64,000 bases of DNA from Bacteriovoracaceae bacterium (GTDB taxonomy: Bacteria; Bdellovibrionota; Bacteriovoracia; Bacteriovoracales; Bacteriovoracaceae): assembly GCA_021737405.1 (NCBI GenBank), contig JAIPEG010000003.1, positions 186,001-250,000 of the forward strand. Direction: 5' to 3'. A model generated the notes under the pieces. That model saw only the letters and a program-made list of their open reading frames with translations, was not told the DNA's origin and ran no database searches. The stretch's first letter is position 1. The number at the start of each line of letters is the position of its first letter. The position numbers were made by a program, and so were the translations under genes. This document shows positions 44,000-52,743 of this stretch, piece by piece.

Positions 44000-45550
44000 T
44001 TAAAAATAAACATTAAAACCGACACTAAAGCGAGTCTGATTACTACTAATCACCGGCTCTATGCTATCGACAATAATATCTGTAATGTTATATCTCATGG
44101 ATTCATATTTAAGTTGAAAATTCACGCCATAACCAATTTTTAAACTGGCATCTTTTTCATCACCCGCTTTAAATCGATACTTCATTCCAAAGTGCATTGA
44201 AGGAAAAGCTGTTTGCTGAACAGTATAAACGGTTTCAAATTCCGCACTCTCTAGGGTTCCATTTCCTCTTTTAAGGCCGATGCCAACATAGGGCATATAG
44301 CTATGAAGTGAGTAAGGACCTCTTAAAAAGTACCAGTTTAAATATCCCTTTAGGGATCCCTCAGCGATTCTCCCATTAATACCCTCACCAATAGCGTAGT
44401 GAGAAATTCCCCTCTCTAACTCAAACTCGAGAGTAAAATTCTTTAGAAATTGAGACGTTCCAATTAAATGCCACTCATAGGAAAACGCCAAAGCATAATC
44501 AGTTCCTTGAAAATTTGCATCATCTGGGGTGGTATTAGTTGTGATATTAGAAATATATTTTAACGTAAATTCATGACCGGCCTTCTCTCCGAGGGCCCGC
44601 TTTTGTCTTTCGTACTCTTCTGCAATTCCCGATTCAATAAGATAAGCGCGAAGCTGCTTATCACTCATGTCCTGTGACCAACGAGGACCTTCACGACGAA
44701 TTCTTGCAACTGCTGTAGGAGAAATTTTTCGACGTTTTTCATCCTCAATGGCCCCTCTTTCTCGAGAATTTAAAGAGTCCATACTTTCTTTAGCATTAGT
44801 TCCAGGGTCTCTCATTTGCGATTTATAGAGAGTCTTGAGTCCATATTTTAAATCATTAAACTTCCCAACAGAGTTTGTCGTTGTTGAGTCAAACCTATGA
44901 TCTCTGGCCTTTTTTTCAATCTCCTCAATCAGCGCCTCATCACCACTATCATTAGGAACCATTCTCCCCTTTGCCACTTGGTCAAATTCATCATCAAATT
45001 CTTCTCCCATATCGATGTAAGGAGTTTTGCGGGTGAGTTCTATATTTTGATTTCTTAGAGTTTTTGTGGATTTAATATTGTCACCCTTGAAGAAGTCTTG
45101 TTCTTCAAAAATGAGATCTTCAGGAACACCCTTGTCTTCACTTACCTGATAATAATCCTGATCCTCTGCTCGCCCCTGCACCCTAAGAGTTCTTCTTGTC
45201 ACAAAGGGACGCCTTGGGTCTTTGGATTGCCTGACAATAACTAAATCCTTATCTTTTTTAATATTTTGAAAATTTTTAATTTTTCGTAGAAACCAGTAGC
45301 TCACTGAGTTCTTAACTTTAATGGCCTCCCCCTCGCCCACATAAACAAACTGGGGATAATCGAGACCATTTTCTAAATTCTTTATATAAAGCTTTGCCCG
45401 ATCTCCATTTCGAAGACCCTCAGCGTATCCTAAATTTAGAAGAACAGATTTTTTGGAAGAGCTAACCTCAAGTACAGCAACGCCCTCCATAGACTCGGAC
45501 ATACTCGAAAAGCTCAAGATCAACAAATAAGATATAATGAGAGACTTCAT
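44000..45550 (-). CDS. Envelope protein, paralogue of the next gene
   Basis: The ATG at 45550 has AGGTGGGAAG upstream and gives 516 residues. A signal peptide (1-20) is followed by 'KKSVLLNLGYAEGLRNGDRAKLYI', the same N domain as in 42872-43987. Residues about 130-310 are charged and probably unstructured. The final 200 residues are barrel-like, ending 'RFSVGFNVYF'. The pair probably arose by duplication of an N domain-barrel unit, with a long insertion in this copy. Confidence 0.6.
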   Translation of the reverse strand: MKSLIISYLLILSFSSMSESMEGVAVLEVSSSKKSVLLNLGYAEGLRNGDRAKLYIKNLENGLDYPQFVYVGEGEAIKVKNSVSYWFLRKIKNFQNIKKDKDLVIVRQSKDPRRPFVTRRTLRVQGRAEDQDYYQVSEDKGVPEDLIFEEQDFFKGDNIKSTKTLRNQNIELTRKTPYIDMGEEFDDEFDQVAKGRMVPNDSGDEALIEEIEKKARDHRFDSTTTNSVGKFNDLKYGLKTLYKSQMRDPGTNAKESMDSLNSRERGAIEDEKRRKISPTAVARIRREGPRWSQDMSDKQLRAYLIESGIAEEYERQKRALGEKAGHEFTLKYISNITTNTTPDDANFQGTDYALAFSYEWHLIGTSQFLKNFTLEFELERGISHYAIGEGINGRIAEGSLKGYLNWYFLRGPYSLHSYMPYVGIGLKRGNGTLESAEFETVYTVQQTAFPSMHFGMKYRFKAGDEKDASLKIGYGVNFQLKYESMRYNITDIIVDSIEPVISSNQTRFSVGFNVYF

Positions 45551-45720
45551 TCTTCCCACCTAGCCCCTCCATGGTCCGTGCGGGTTTGCTCATGGCAAAA
45601 TCTAAAAAAATCAATACATTGAATATCTTAACACACAACAGCTTTGGTCAGGAGTGCAATAAAGATGGGAAAATATTCCTCTTCAACCCGGTGCGCATCG
45701 CACAAATCTTATCTAGACCA

Positions 45721-45749
45721 TTGAATTATGCCAATTATTCACCTATAAA
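45721..45749 (+). promoter_or_regulatory. Sigma-70-type promoter of the 63-residue protein gene
   Basis: TTGAAT (45721-45726), 17-base spacer and TATAAA (45744-45749) precede the GTG at 45779 by about 30 bases. A small inverted repeat, GTGCG-CAT-CGCAC (45691-45703), lies just upstream. Confidence 0.7.
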
Positions 45750-45778
45750 TAGTGAAAATCATAAGACAAGAGGACAAC

Positions 45779-45970
45779 GTGGCCAGAAAAAAACATGTTC
45801 AAATTTACCGATACAACTGCACGATGACAGATGAAGAATTCAAAACGACGGCAAAAGCCGAAAATCCAGATGATCTCATCTCAGTTTCTGCTTATTATGA
45901 GATGAATCCTGACAAAGATGACAGGCCAGAACATATTAAACAAGAGCTCGGAATCCTCGACAAAGAATAA
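45779..45970 (+). CDS. Small protein of unknown function
   Basis: A 63-residue cytoplasmic protein starting at a GTG with AAGAGG 5 bases upstream ('MARKKHVQIYRYNC...'). A well-formed promoter is upstream. The first part is basic, the rest acidic ('KAENPDDLISVSAYYEMNPDKDDRPEHIKQEL'). One Cys. I recognise no family. It has its own transcription start and precedes trxB by 89 bases, so it may be read through into trxB. Confidence 0.6.
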   Translation: MARKKHVQIYRYNCTMTDEEFKTTAKAENPDDLISVSAYYEMNPDKDDRPEHIKQELGILDKE

Positions 45971-46059
45971 GCACTCACCCAATACTTTTTCGTCGAAGAA
46001 AAAATGTCTTAACTATTAGTCGAAACCATAATCTTTAAAAATTAAGTAAGGAAAGTACT

Positions 46060-46998
46060 GTGGAAAAAAGAAATGTCATCATTGTTGGTTCTGGTCCTGC
46101 TGGCTACACTGCAGCTTTATACGCTTCACGCGCCAGTTTAAACCCACTCGTCATTGAAGGTCATGAGCCTGGCGGACAACTCACAACAACCACAGATGTT
46201 GAAAACTTTCCAGGTTTCCCAGAAGGTGTCATGGGTCCAGAGCTCATGAGTAAAATGAAAGCTCAAGCGGCTCGTTTTGGAACTGAGTACTTAAGTTCAT
46301 TCGTTAAAGATGTTGATCTTTCTAAGCGCCCTTTTAAAGTGAGCTGTGAAAATGGAAATGAATATCTTGCAGAAACTCTTATTATCTCAACCGGTGCTTC
46401 AGCAAAGTACCTTGGACTCGCTAATGAGATGGAGTTAATTGGTAAAGGTGTAAGTGCCTGTGCAACCTGTGATGGTTTTTTCTATCGCGAGAAAGTCATT
46501 CATGTTGTTGGTGGTGGAGATACCGCAATGGAAGAGGCCACTTTTCTTACAAAATTTGCTTCAAAAGTTTATGTTCTTGTCAGAAAAGATAGCCTTAGAG
46601 CTTCAAAGGCCATGCAAGATCGTGCCTTTAAAAATGAAAAAATTGAATTCATTTGGAACACTGAAGTAGAAGAGATTCTCTTTGATGACTCTGGTGTTAC
46701 AGGAGTTCGCGTAAAGAATAATCAAACTGGAGAAGTTACAGATAGAGCAACTGATGGCTTTTTCTTGGCCATCGGCCATAAGCCCAATACTGACTTCCTT
46801 CGCGGACAAATTAACTTAGATAATCAAGGCTATATTGTACCTACAAACGCCCCACACCCGGATACAAATATCCCAGGTGTTTTTGCTTGTGGGGATGTTC
46901 AAGACCACTACTATCGCCAGGCCATCAGCGCAGCAGGTTCAGGCTGTATGGCGGCCATTCGCGCAGAAAGGTTTATTGAAGAAGCTAATAATGGCTAG
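46060..46998 (+). CDS. trxB: Thioredoxin reductase
   Basis: A 312-residue NADPH-dependent flavoprotein that reduces thioredoxin. GTG start with AAGGA upstream. FAD-binding 'IIVGSGPAGYTAALYASRA', active-site C134-A-T-C137, NADPH-binding 'VVGGGDTAMEEA' and C-terminal 'GVFACGDVQDHYYRQAISAAGSG' are all present. Standard length. Confidence 0.96.
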   Translation: MEKRNVIIVGSGPAGYTAALYASRASLNPLVIEGHEPGGQLTTTTDVENFPGFPEGVMGPELMSKMKAQAARFGTEYLSSFVKDVDLSKRPFKVSCENGNEYLAETLIISTGASAKYLGLANEMELIGKGVSACATCDGFFYREKVIHVVGGGDTAMEEATFLTKFASKVYVLVRKDSLRASKAMQDRAFKNEKIEFIWNTEVEEILFDDSGVTGVRVKNNQTGEVTDRATDGFFLAIGHKPNTDFLRGQINLDNQGYIVPTNAPHPDTNIPGVFACGDVQDHYYRQAISAAGSGCMAAIRAERFIEEANNG

Positions 46999-47033
46999 GA
47001 ATTAGTCCTTTAAAATGGGTGGATAATCCTAGT

Positions 47034-48575
47034 ATGGCCATTTTTAAACAATTAAAAATTATCGCTCCCATCATTCTTTCAAGGGCCCTTAAAAAGGGCT
47101 CTCCTCAACGAAAGCGAGTCAATGCCTTCTTGGTTAAACAAATGGGAGAAAACAAAGGTCTTTGGCTTAAAGTAGGCCAAATGCTTAGTCTTCATCCAGA
47201 GTCATGGGAAGGGCTAGAAGATCTTCCACAAAGCCAACAAATCCCTCCAATAGATAAGAGTGAAATTGAGCCCTACTTGAAGGATCTTTTTAAATATCAC
47301 AATCTTGATTTGCAACTTGAATTCCCTACCATTAAACACCCAGGCCTTGCTGCCTCACTCTCTCAGGTTCACGAAGTTCAAAGTTCAGATGGATTAACCT
47401 GGATGCTTAAGGCAAAACTCCCCGGCATAAAAGATGTCATTGAAGATCAACTTAGCTTATTTGGCTTTTTACAAAAGACTGAAGGATTACAAGCTGAGAA
47501 AAGAAAGTTCTCTACAGAAGCTTATCAAAAATCGATGACAGAAAGTTTTGCTAAGGAACTTGATTATGAAAAGGAGCGCTTAAATCTTAAGATGATGCAA
47601 GGTCTGCAAGACAGGTTTCCTCTTTTTGAAGGCCCACACCTGCACCCTACGATTCAGGGGGACGATTTCATTGTCATGGAAAGGTTACAGGGTGACTCAT
47701 GGACTTTTGTTCTGGAAAACTACTCATATGAACAAAAGCAAGAACTCGCTGAAGAGCTCTTTCGCCAAACACTTTATCAATATTTTTGTCGCGGCCACTG
47801 TCAGGGAGATTTTCACCCAGGGAACTTCTTTTTTAAAAGAACACCTGAAGGCATCAAAATTAGCTGGATCGATTTAGGACAATGCCTTCACCCTAGCACG
47901 ACGGAGAGAAAAGCTCTTTTTCAGGCCATCGATTGTACAATGACGAGTCATAATTTCACCTTAGGTTCAGTCTTTTCCGCCTGGCATTTTGACCTTAATA
48001 AACTAGGACATATTGCGGAGAGGTTACCTCTTTTACTAACTAAACTCTTTGCCCCTTTTCTTTCTCCAAACTCTTTCAACGTAGCCGATTGGCATTTAAA
48101 AAAGGATATCGATGACATTCTCGGTGAGGATAGATGGTGGTTTAGAACAGCAGGTAGTCCTGATTTATTCTTAAGTATTCGCTGTTGGATTGGGCTTTTT
48201 TCAATGATTGAAATCTTGGGTGTCCCTATTTTTTATAAAGGTCTTTGGCTTGAACTAAGAAATGAAATGCTAGAATTCATTCCTGATATTCCTCTTCCAG
48301 AGGATAGTATTCACAATATTTCATTTGATGACATGGCAAAAAAACTTCATGTTCAAGTCTTTGAGGATACTCATGAAAAGGTTTCAGTAGAGCTTCCAGC
48401 AAGGGCCATAAATGATATCGAAGACTTCATTTCTCTAGAGGTACAAACCGAGATGAAGAGAGTAGGTATTAATTTAGAAGAGCTCATTAAAAATCAGCTT
48501 AAGAATGGTCTTTTTCCTGGAGTTGTCCTCGATTTTAAAGAAGGTCAAAAACACTACCTCGTTACCCTGAAATAG
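47034..48575 (+). CDS. UbiB/ABC1 (AarF) family atypical kinase
   Basis: A 513-residue protein (ATG 47034; an in-frame GTG at 47019 is possible). Canonical family motifs are intact: K46-V-G-Q, Ala-rich loop 'AASLSQVHEV', D259-F-H-P-G-N264 and D280-Leu-Gly in place of DFG. UbiB/ADCK proteins are ATPases that support quinone or isoprenoid-lipid metabolism. The C-terminal 200 residues lack the usual membrane helices. It makes a useful contrast with the divergent ABC1 domain of the fusion at 7101-11501. Confidence 0.88.
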   Translation: MAIFKQLKIIAPIILSRALKKGSPQRKRVNAFLVKQMGENKGLWLKVGQMLSLHPESWEGLEDLPQSQQIPPIDKSEIEPYLKDLFKYHNLDLQLEFPTIKHPGLAASLSQVHEVQSSDGLTWMLKAKLPGIKDVIEDQLSLFGFLQKTEGLQAEKRKFSTEAYQKSMTESFAKELDYEKERLNLKMMQGLQDRFPLFEGPHLHPTIQGDDFIVMERLQGDSWTFVLENYSYEQKQELAEELFRQTLYQYFCRGHCQGDFHPGNFFFKRTPEGIKISWIDLGQCLHPSTTERKALFQAIDCTMTSHNFTLGSVFSAWHFDLNKLGHIAERLPLLLTKLFAPFLSPNSFNVADWHLKKDIDDILGEDRWWFRTAGSPDLFLSIRCWIGLFSMIEILGVPIFYKGLWLELRNEMLEFIPDIPLPEDSIHNISFDDMAKKLHVQVFEDTHEKVSVELPARAINDIEDFISLEVQTEMKRVGINLEELIKNQLKNGLFPGVVLDFKEGQKHYLVTLK

Positions 48576-48679
48576 CGATGGATACACGCCTTAGGCATTT
48601 TTTGCCCCTACACAATCTACCAAATGCCCACATTTTTTCCACATTTACCAACTAACTTCATCAACTAAATCACAAGCTT

Positions 48680-48708
48680 TTGACAGAAAGTTTTCCCCTT
48701 GAAACAAT
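48680..48708 (+). promoter_or_regulatory. Likely promoter of the enoyl-CoA hydratase gene
   Basis: TTGACA (48680-48685), 17-base spacer, AACAAT (48703-48708), about 110 bases before the ATG. Perfect -35, weaker -10. The rest of the 243-base gap shows no gene. Confidence 0.45.
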
Positions 48709-48818
48709 GAATGTAACGAAAGCAAAGGAATGCTTTTGTTAGCGGCGAAAACTTCATCCTTACGGATAAATAGGAACGAGTTTAGAAAAGACTGCAGGAC
48801 AAGACCAAGGAAGGTAAC

Positions 48819-49643
48819 ATGAATTTTAATTACAACACACTTCAAGTAACTCTTAACAAAGAGTCCCGCTCCATCTCCATTGCCCTCAACAGACCAGAAG
48901 AACAAAACGCTATTAATGTCGAAATGCTTTTTGAGTTAGAGAGTTTATTTGGATGGTTAACGAGCCACCTTGAAGTAAATGCCGTTGTCTTAACAGGAAA
49001 TGGCGATATTTTCTGTAATGGTTTTGATCAAAACGAATTAAGAATCATGAGTGAAGAAAAGTTTCAAAAATATATCGTTCGTTTTCAAAAAATTGTAACC
49101 GGTATGCTCTCTCTTCCGCAGACTATCATTTGTGATCTAAAAGATGGTGCAAGAGGTATGGGAATTGAGCTGGCGCTAGGTGCTGATATCCGAATAGCTC
49201 GTTCAACATCTTCCGTAAATTTCAATACCTTAAAAACGGGCTGGGTCCCTTGCTGTGGTGGAATCAGTCTACTTAGCCAGTGGGTAGGTCATAGTGCTGC
49301 TCGCTATTGGACAATGACAAGCGCTCGTGTTGGTTCACAAGAAATGATCAATAAGGGCCTTATTGGAAAAACATACTCTACCAGTGAAGATGCTCTCTCC
49401 CCTCTTCTTAAAGAGATAGCCGCACAAGCTCCTGTCCCTCGAATCCAGGCAAAGAGAAGCTTTCTAGAAGGAATGATGGCCGAATTAAAAAGGGGTCTTG
49501 AGTATGAAACAGTCTTTGCCTTTGCCGCAATGAAAACAGAAGACTGGAAGAAAGATCCTACAAATGAGGAAGGTTTTAAATCTGCCAGGGACTTAGCTAA
49601 AGAATTAAAGAAGTCTCTACAACCAGAGCCTTCTTTATCCTAA
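48819..49643 (+). CDS. Enoyl-CoA hydratase/isomerase family protein
   Basis: A 274-residue crotonase-fold protein with 'ISIALNRPEEQNAINVEM', the oxyanion segment 'GNGDIFCNGFDQNEL' and 'KDGARGMGIELALGADIRIA'. The usual hydratase Glu pair is not clear: the position after the Gly-rich loop reads 'MGIELALG' (one Glu), so another crotonase reaction is possible. RBS GGAAGG. It is convergent with the mevalonate operon. Confidence 0.8.
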   Translation: MNFNYNTLQVTLNKESRSISIALNRPEEQNAINVEMLFELESLFGWLTSHLEVNAVVLTGNGDIFCNGFDQNELRIMSEEKFQKYIVRFQKIVTGMLSLPQTIICDLKDGARGMGIELALGADIRIARSTSSVNFNTLKTGWVPCCGGISLLSQWVGHSAARYWTMTSARVGSQEMINKGLIGKTYSTSEDALSPLLKEIAAQAPVPRIQAKRSFLEGMMAELKRGLEYETVFAFAAMKTEDWKKDPTNEEGFKSARDLAKELKKSLQPEPSLS

Positions 49644-49649
49644 AGTCAT

Positions 49650-50558
49650 TTAAATTTTAAAGAGGGGTCTTATTTCTAGCGAGTCTAATTCTTTGGTAAG
49701 ACCCTTAAAATCTCTCGTCATTCCCATAAGAAAACCACCTCCACCTGCTCCACATAGTTTAAGCAGATAGTCCTTACTCTCCAAACCTTGTTCCCATAGA
49801 TCGATGTAGAGCTTTGGGATCATTGGTCTAAAATGTTCGAATTGAAAACGAGAGAGCAACAAGAAGTGTTCCCATAATGAAATTGAGTCGTGATTCAAAA
49901 AAGAGTCGATACAATGATTCGTAATAGGCGTAAGTTCCTTTTCACATAGGTAAGAGAATTCTTCGCTTTTACACTTTTCTAAAAATAAGTTTACGAGCGG
50001 CTCAGTTTTTCTACTTCTTCCAGTATTGAGAAGAAAAAGAGCACCTGTAGCATCAGGATTTTCATCAAATTGAATGGTCAATAGGCCTTCATCTCTTTTT
50101 TTAAGAATAGAACGATTTAAGAAACTAACCAAAGGATCAAACCCACTACTTGATCCATGAAAATGAGACTCCATCAAAGCAAAGCGCGCTTTCAAAGTCG
50201 ATATATCAAGATCATTTTCTACGTATTTTTGTCCATAGCGATCATATAATGCGGCCACCAGAGCACCACTACTACCCACACCATAACCTTGGGGTATAGT
50301 GCTATCAAAGAATAGACCCTGACCAACATCAAAAGAAAATGAGCTCACATCAAAGTCAAACTTAAGATCTCCTCCTTCCTCACTTTTCTTTAAGAAGCGA
50401 GCAAGGGCACTTAGCTCAGGATCCCTTTGACCTTTATTTTGTTTTTCAAAGGCCAGTTTTCCCTCAAATAAAGGATAAGGAGTGGCCAGAGCATTAGAGT
50501 TTTGAATGACGGAATATTCTCCGAAAAGGAGTACTTTTGAGGCAAAGGAGCGATTCAT
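49650..50558 (-). CDS. mvk: Mevalonate kinase (GHMP family)
   Basis: A 302-residue GHMP kinase, expected to phosphorylate mevalonate with ATP. 'KVLLFGEYSVIQNSNALATPYP' is the N-terminal substrate motif, 'PQGYGVGSSGALVAALYD' the ATP loop, 'HFHGSSSGFDPLVSF' the catalytic Asp region and 'KLCGAGGGGFLMG' motif 3. Its ATG overlaps the mvaD stop (ATGA). It is the last gene of the mevalonate operon. It could instead be the phosphomevalonate kinase, with the GYDIA protein taking the first step. Confidence 0.8.
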   Translation of the reverse strand: MNRSFASKVLLFGEYSVIQNSNALATPYPLFEGKLAFEKQNKGQRDPELSALARFLKKSEEGGDLKFDFDVSSFSFDVGQGLFFDSTIPQGYGVGSSGALVAALYDRYGQKYVENDLDISTLKARFALMESHFHGSSSGFDPLVSFLNRSILKKRDEGLLTIQFDENPDATGALFLLNTGRSRKTEPLVNLFLEKCKSEEFSYLCEKELTPITNHCIDSFLNHDSISLWEHFLLLSRFQFEHFRPMIPKLYIDLWEQGLESKDYLLKLCGAGGGGFLMGMTRDFKGLTKELDSLEIRPLFKI

Positions 50559-51616
50559 AGGCCGTCCTCTTTATAAGGACCAGTTCCAATTTTATCGTCA
50601 ATAATCGTAACGTTAGCACCAAGATCTTTTTTTAAGTCTTCTAAGAATTTTTGAACTTCTGCTCGAACGTCCTGTGGATATAAGAGGTGCAGATTAGGTC
50701 CAGCGTCGAGGGTAAAATAGATGGGAACCCCAGTTCTGTAGCGGTATTCTCTTACGAGTTGAATGGCCGTAATTGTTTGAGGCTCCATAAGAAGGTAACC
50801 CGGTCTTGAGGTCATCATCATGGCATGAAGACTTAAGGCCTCTTCCTCAACGAGATTGCCTAAGTTATCCCATGCCCCTTCTTTGAGCCAACCGATACTA
50901 TAATTCCAATTGGTCAGAGCATGATGATAGCGGGCCTTCCCATAGAAATGTTCATCCATAAGACCGTGCCCAGCACGAGAGCTCACTTTTTTCTCCGCAG
51001 AATTTACCACGACAATGGAATCGTACATTGACTTAAAGATAGGATGACAGTCAACTGGCTCTGCCCAAAGGTCACTGCCAAAATTATCAGACTCGCCCCA
51101 GCTTGCAGCAAAGGGATATAGGGACCGACAGGCGCTTCCGCTACCCATTCTAGCAATAAAACTCGCTCTCTTTAAAAATTCTTCTTTAGAGTACTCTACA
51201 CCTTTTTCAACTTGCTCTAACTCAATCAAATTAAGCGCCAAGGCCGCCATCGAAGAGGCGGAACTAGCAATACCTGCGCTATGAGGAAAGGTGTTTTCTG
51301 TTTTAAGGAGAAACTTATAATCATTTAAAAAGGGTAACTCACCACTAGCGTACTTAAAGAATTTTTCAATCTTTGGGATGAAGCTTGGCATTTGTTGGCC
51401 AGCAAAATAAAGGTCAATCCAGGGCGTATCTTCAGTGGTTTCCACGCTCTTTACGACACTTAAACTTACCCGAGTCTTTGCCGTACTTAATGTCAAACTG
51501 ACTGAAGGATTCGCAGGTAATTGATGCCCAACTTTCTTACCCCAATATTTAACAAGGGCAATATTTGAAGGCGCCCACCAAGTAAATTTAAGACCATCAA
51601 GCTTTTTTTGAGTCAT
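50555..51616 (-). CDS. mvaD: Diphosphomevalonate decarboxylase
   Basis: A 353-residue enzyme making isopentenyl diphosphate from mevalonate diphosphate with ATP. Motifs: 'APSNIALVKYWGKK', 'NPSVSLTLS', 'HSAGIASSASSMAALAL' and 'ARMGSGSACRSLYP', plus 'TLDAGPNLHLLY' near the end. RBS AAGGTGA. Between the GYDIA kinase (14 bases) and mevalonate kinase genes. Confidence 0.93.
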   Translation of the reverse strand: MTQKKLDGLKFTWWAPSNIALVKYWGKKVGHQLPANPSVSLTLSTAKTRVSLSVVKSVETTEDTPWIDLYFAGQQMPSFIPKIEKFFKYASGELPFLNDYKFLLKTENTFPHSAGIASSASSMAALALNLIELEQVEKGVEYSKEEFLKRASFIARMGSGSACRSLYPFAASWGESDNFGSDLWAEPVDCHPIFKSMYDSIVVVNSAEKKVSSRAGHGLMDEHFYGKARYHHALTNWNYSIGWLKEGAWDNLGNLVEEEALSLHAMMMTSRPGYLLMEPQTITAIQLVREYRYRTGVPIYFTLDAGPNLHLLYPQDVRAEVQKFLEDLKKDLGANVTIIDDKIGTGPYKEDGL

Positions 51617-51630
51617 ATTACTTGGTCACC

Positions 51631-52725
51631 TTAGTGAATACTTTTTTCTTGAGTTTGATTAGGAAGAACTGATGGAGTCTTAAGAATTAATTCATTAAAA
51701 GGAATGACAACATTTAGACCTCTTTCTTGAAAGTAGGACTTAATCCCATCTTCTCCCATCGGAGAGGTCACCATAACAAAGTCTCCCCCCCATGCTCCAA
51801 GAGATTTAACGTGACCGTCAAAATCCGCAAAGCGCTCTTCTTTAATAGAGGAGAGCCCTAACTGGGCGGAGAGAAGCTGCTCATGTGAGCTTAAAAGGTG
51901 GTTAAATTCTTCAATAGAATCAACCTCTAGCATTTCTCGCGTAATCGCAGAGACTTCACGCACGACATCTTTTGGATAAGGACTTTTTTGTTTGTAGTAC
52001 TTAATAGCGTCACGAGAGTCTTTTTTAGAGCCAAGATAAACAAAGAAAAGCTCTTCATGAAAACTTGGATAGAAAGAGACAGGTCCCCACTTTGGACCAT
52101 TTGAGTCTAGTTCATAAAGGATCGGTCCATCACTTTGAGCACAGGCGATATCATATCCACTACCACCATAAGTTTTAAATAATAATTCAAAGGGAGAAAT
52201 ATAGGCCCACTGAGCAATGTTATAAACCAAAGTAGAACTAGAGCCAAGGCCCCAATCGAGAGGAAAACCGAGGCGTGTTTCAACGTAAACATCCTGCCCT
52301 TCTCTTAAGAAGTGTTTATTTTGAACGCGAGCATGTCTTAAAATTCGTTGAAGAAGCTTAACTTCTTCCGAAGGATTTTCATCTAAAATATCAAAATGCC
52401 AAAATTCAAAATGAGCTTCTAGCCATAGGTTGCCATTAACATCAAATGATTTCCAAGTAAGTTTCGGATTAAAGCTTTGGGAATAGCGAACCCCCATAGA
52501 TTGTCCAACAGTTGTTGGAAGGGCCAAACCTGTTGCTCCATCAAGAACGAAATACTCCCCAGTGAGAAGAAGCTTACCGTGACCATAGTAGTATTGATCA
52601 AATTTTTCTGAAGGGCTTGGTTTACTTTGGTCTTTATTCATAATTTTGAGGTAACTCTCCTGATCTTCATCATTAAAACAACCAGTCGCTAATTTAGTTT
52701 TAGTATCCTCAATCACTTTGATCAC
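51631..52725 (-). CDS. GYDIA-type GHMP kinase, putative phosphomevalonate kinase
   Basis: A 364-residue protein as drawn from a GTG at 52725, 18 bases after mvaA; an internal ATG at 52641 would trim 28 residues and leave the domain intact. Motifs: 'GHGKLLLTGEYFVLDGATGLALPT', 'DWGLGSSSTLVYNIAQW' and 'SGYDIACAQSDGPILY', the signature of the GYDIA GHMP kinase family, which I know mainly from Bacteroidetes. In this operon it fills the only kinase step not otherwise assigned, most likely phosphomevalonate kinase. Confidence 0.75.
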   Translation of the reverse strand: MIKVIEDTKTKLATGCFNDEDQESYLKIMNKDQSKPSPSEKFDQYYYGHGKLLLTGEYFVLDGATGLALPTTVGQSMGVRYSQSFNPKLTWKSFDVNGNLWLEAHFEFWHFDILDENPSEEVKLLQRILRHARVQNKHFLREGQDVYVETRLGFPLDWGLGSSSTLVYNIAQWAYISPFELLFKTYGGSGYDIACAQSDGPILYELDSNGPKWGPVSFYPSFHEELFFVYLGSKKDSRDAIKYYKQKSPYPKDVVREVSAITREMLEVDSIEEFNHLLSSHEQLLSAQLGLSSIKEERFADFDGHVKSLGAWGGDFVMVTSPMGEDGIKSYFQERGLNVVIPFNELILKTPSVLPNQTQEKSIH

Positions 52726-52743
52726 TTTCCCGCTGTAAAAAAA

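Noticed and set aside
45571-45834. 87-codon ORF upstream of the small 63-residue gene
   Set aside because: No RBS, composition unlike the neighbours, and it covers the promoter and start of the better-supported gene in another frame.
45971-46059. TTTTTC/GAAAAA hairpin before trxB as terminator
   Set aside because: A short AT stem without a following T-run.
48576-48620. Possible terminator after the UbiB gene (GCC-TTA-GGC then Ts)
   Set aside because: The stem is only 3-4 bp; too weak to claim.
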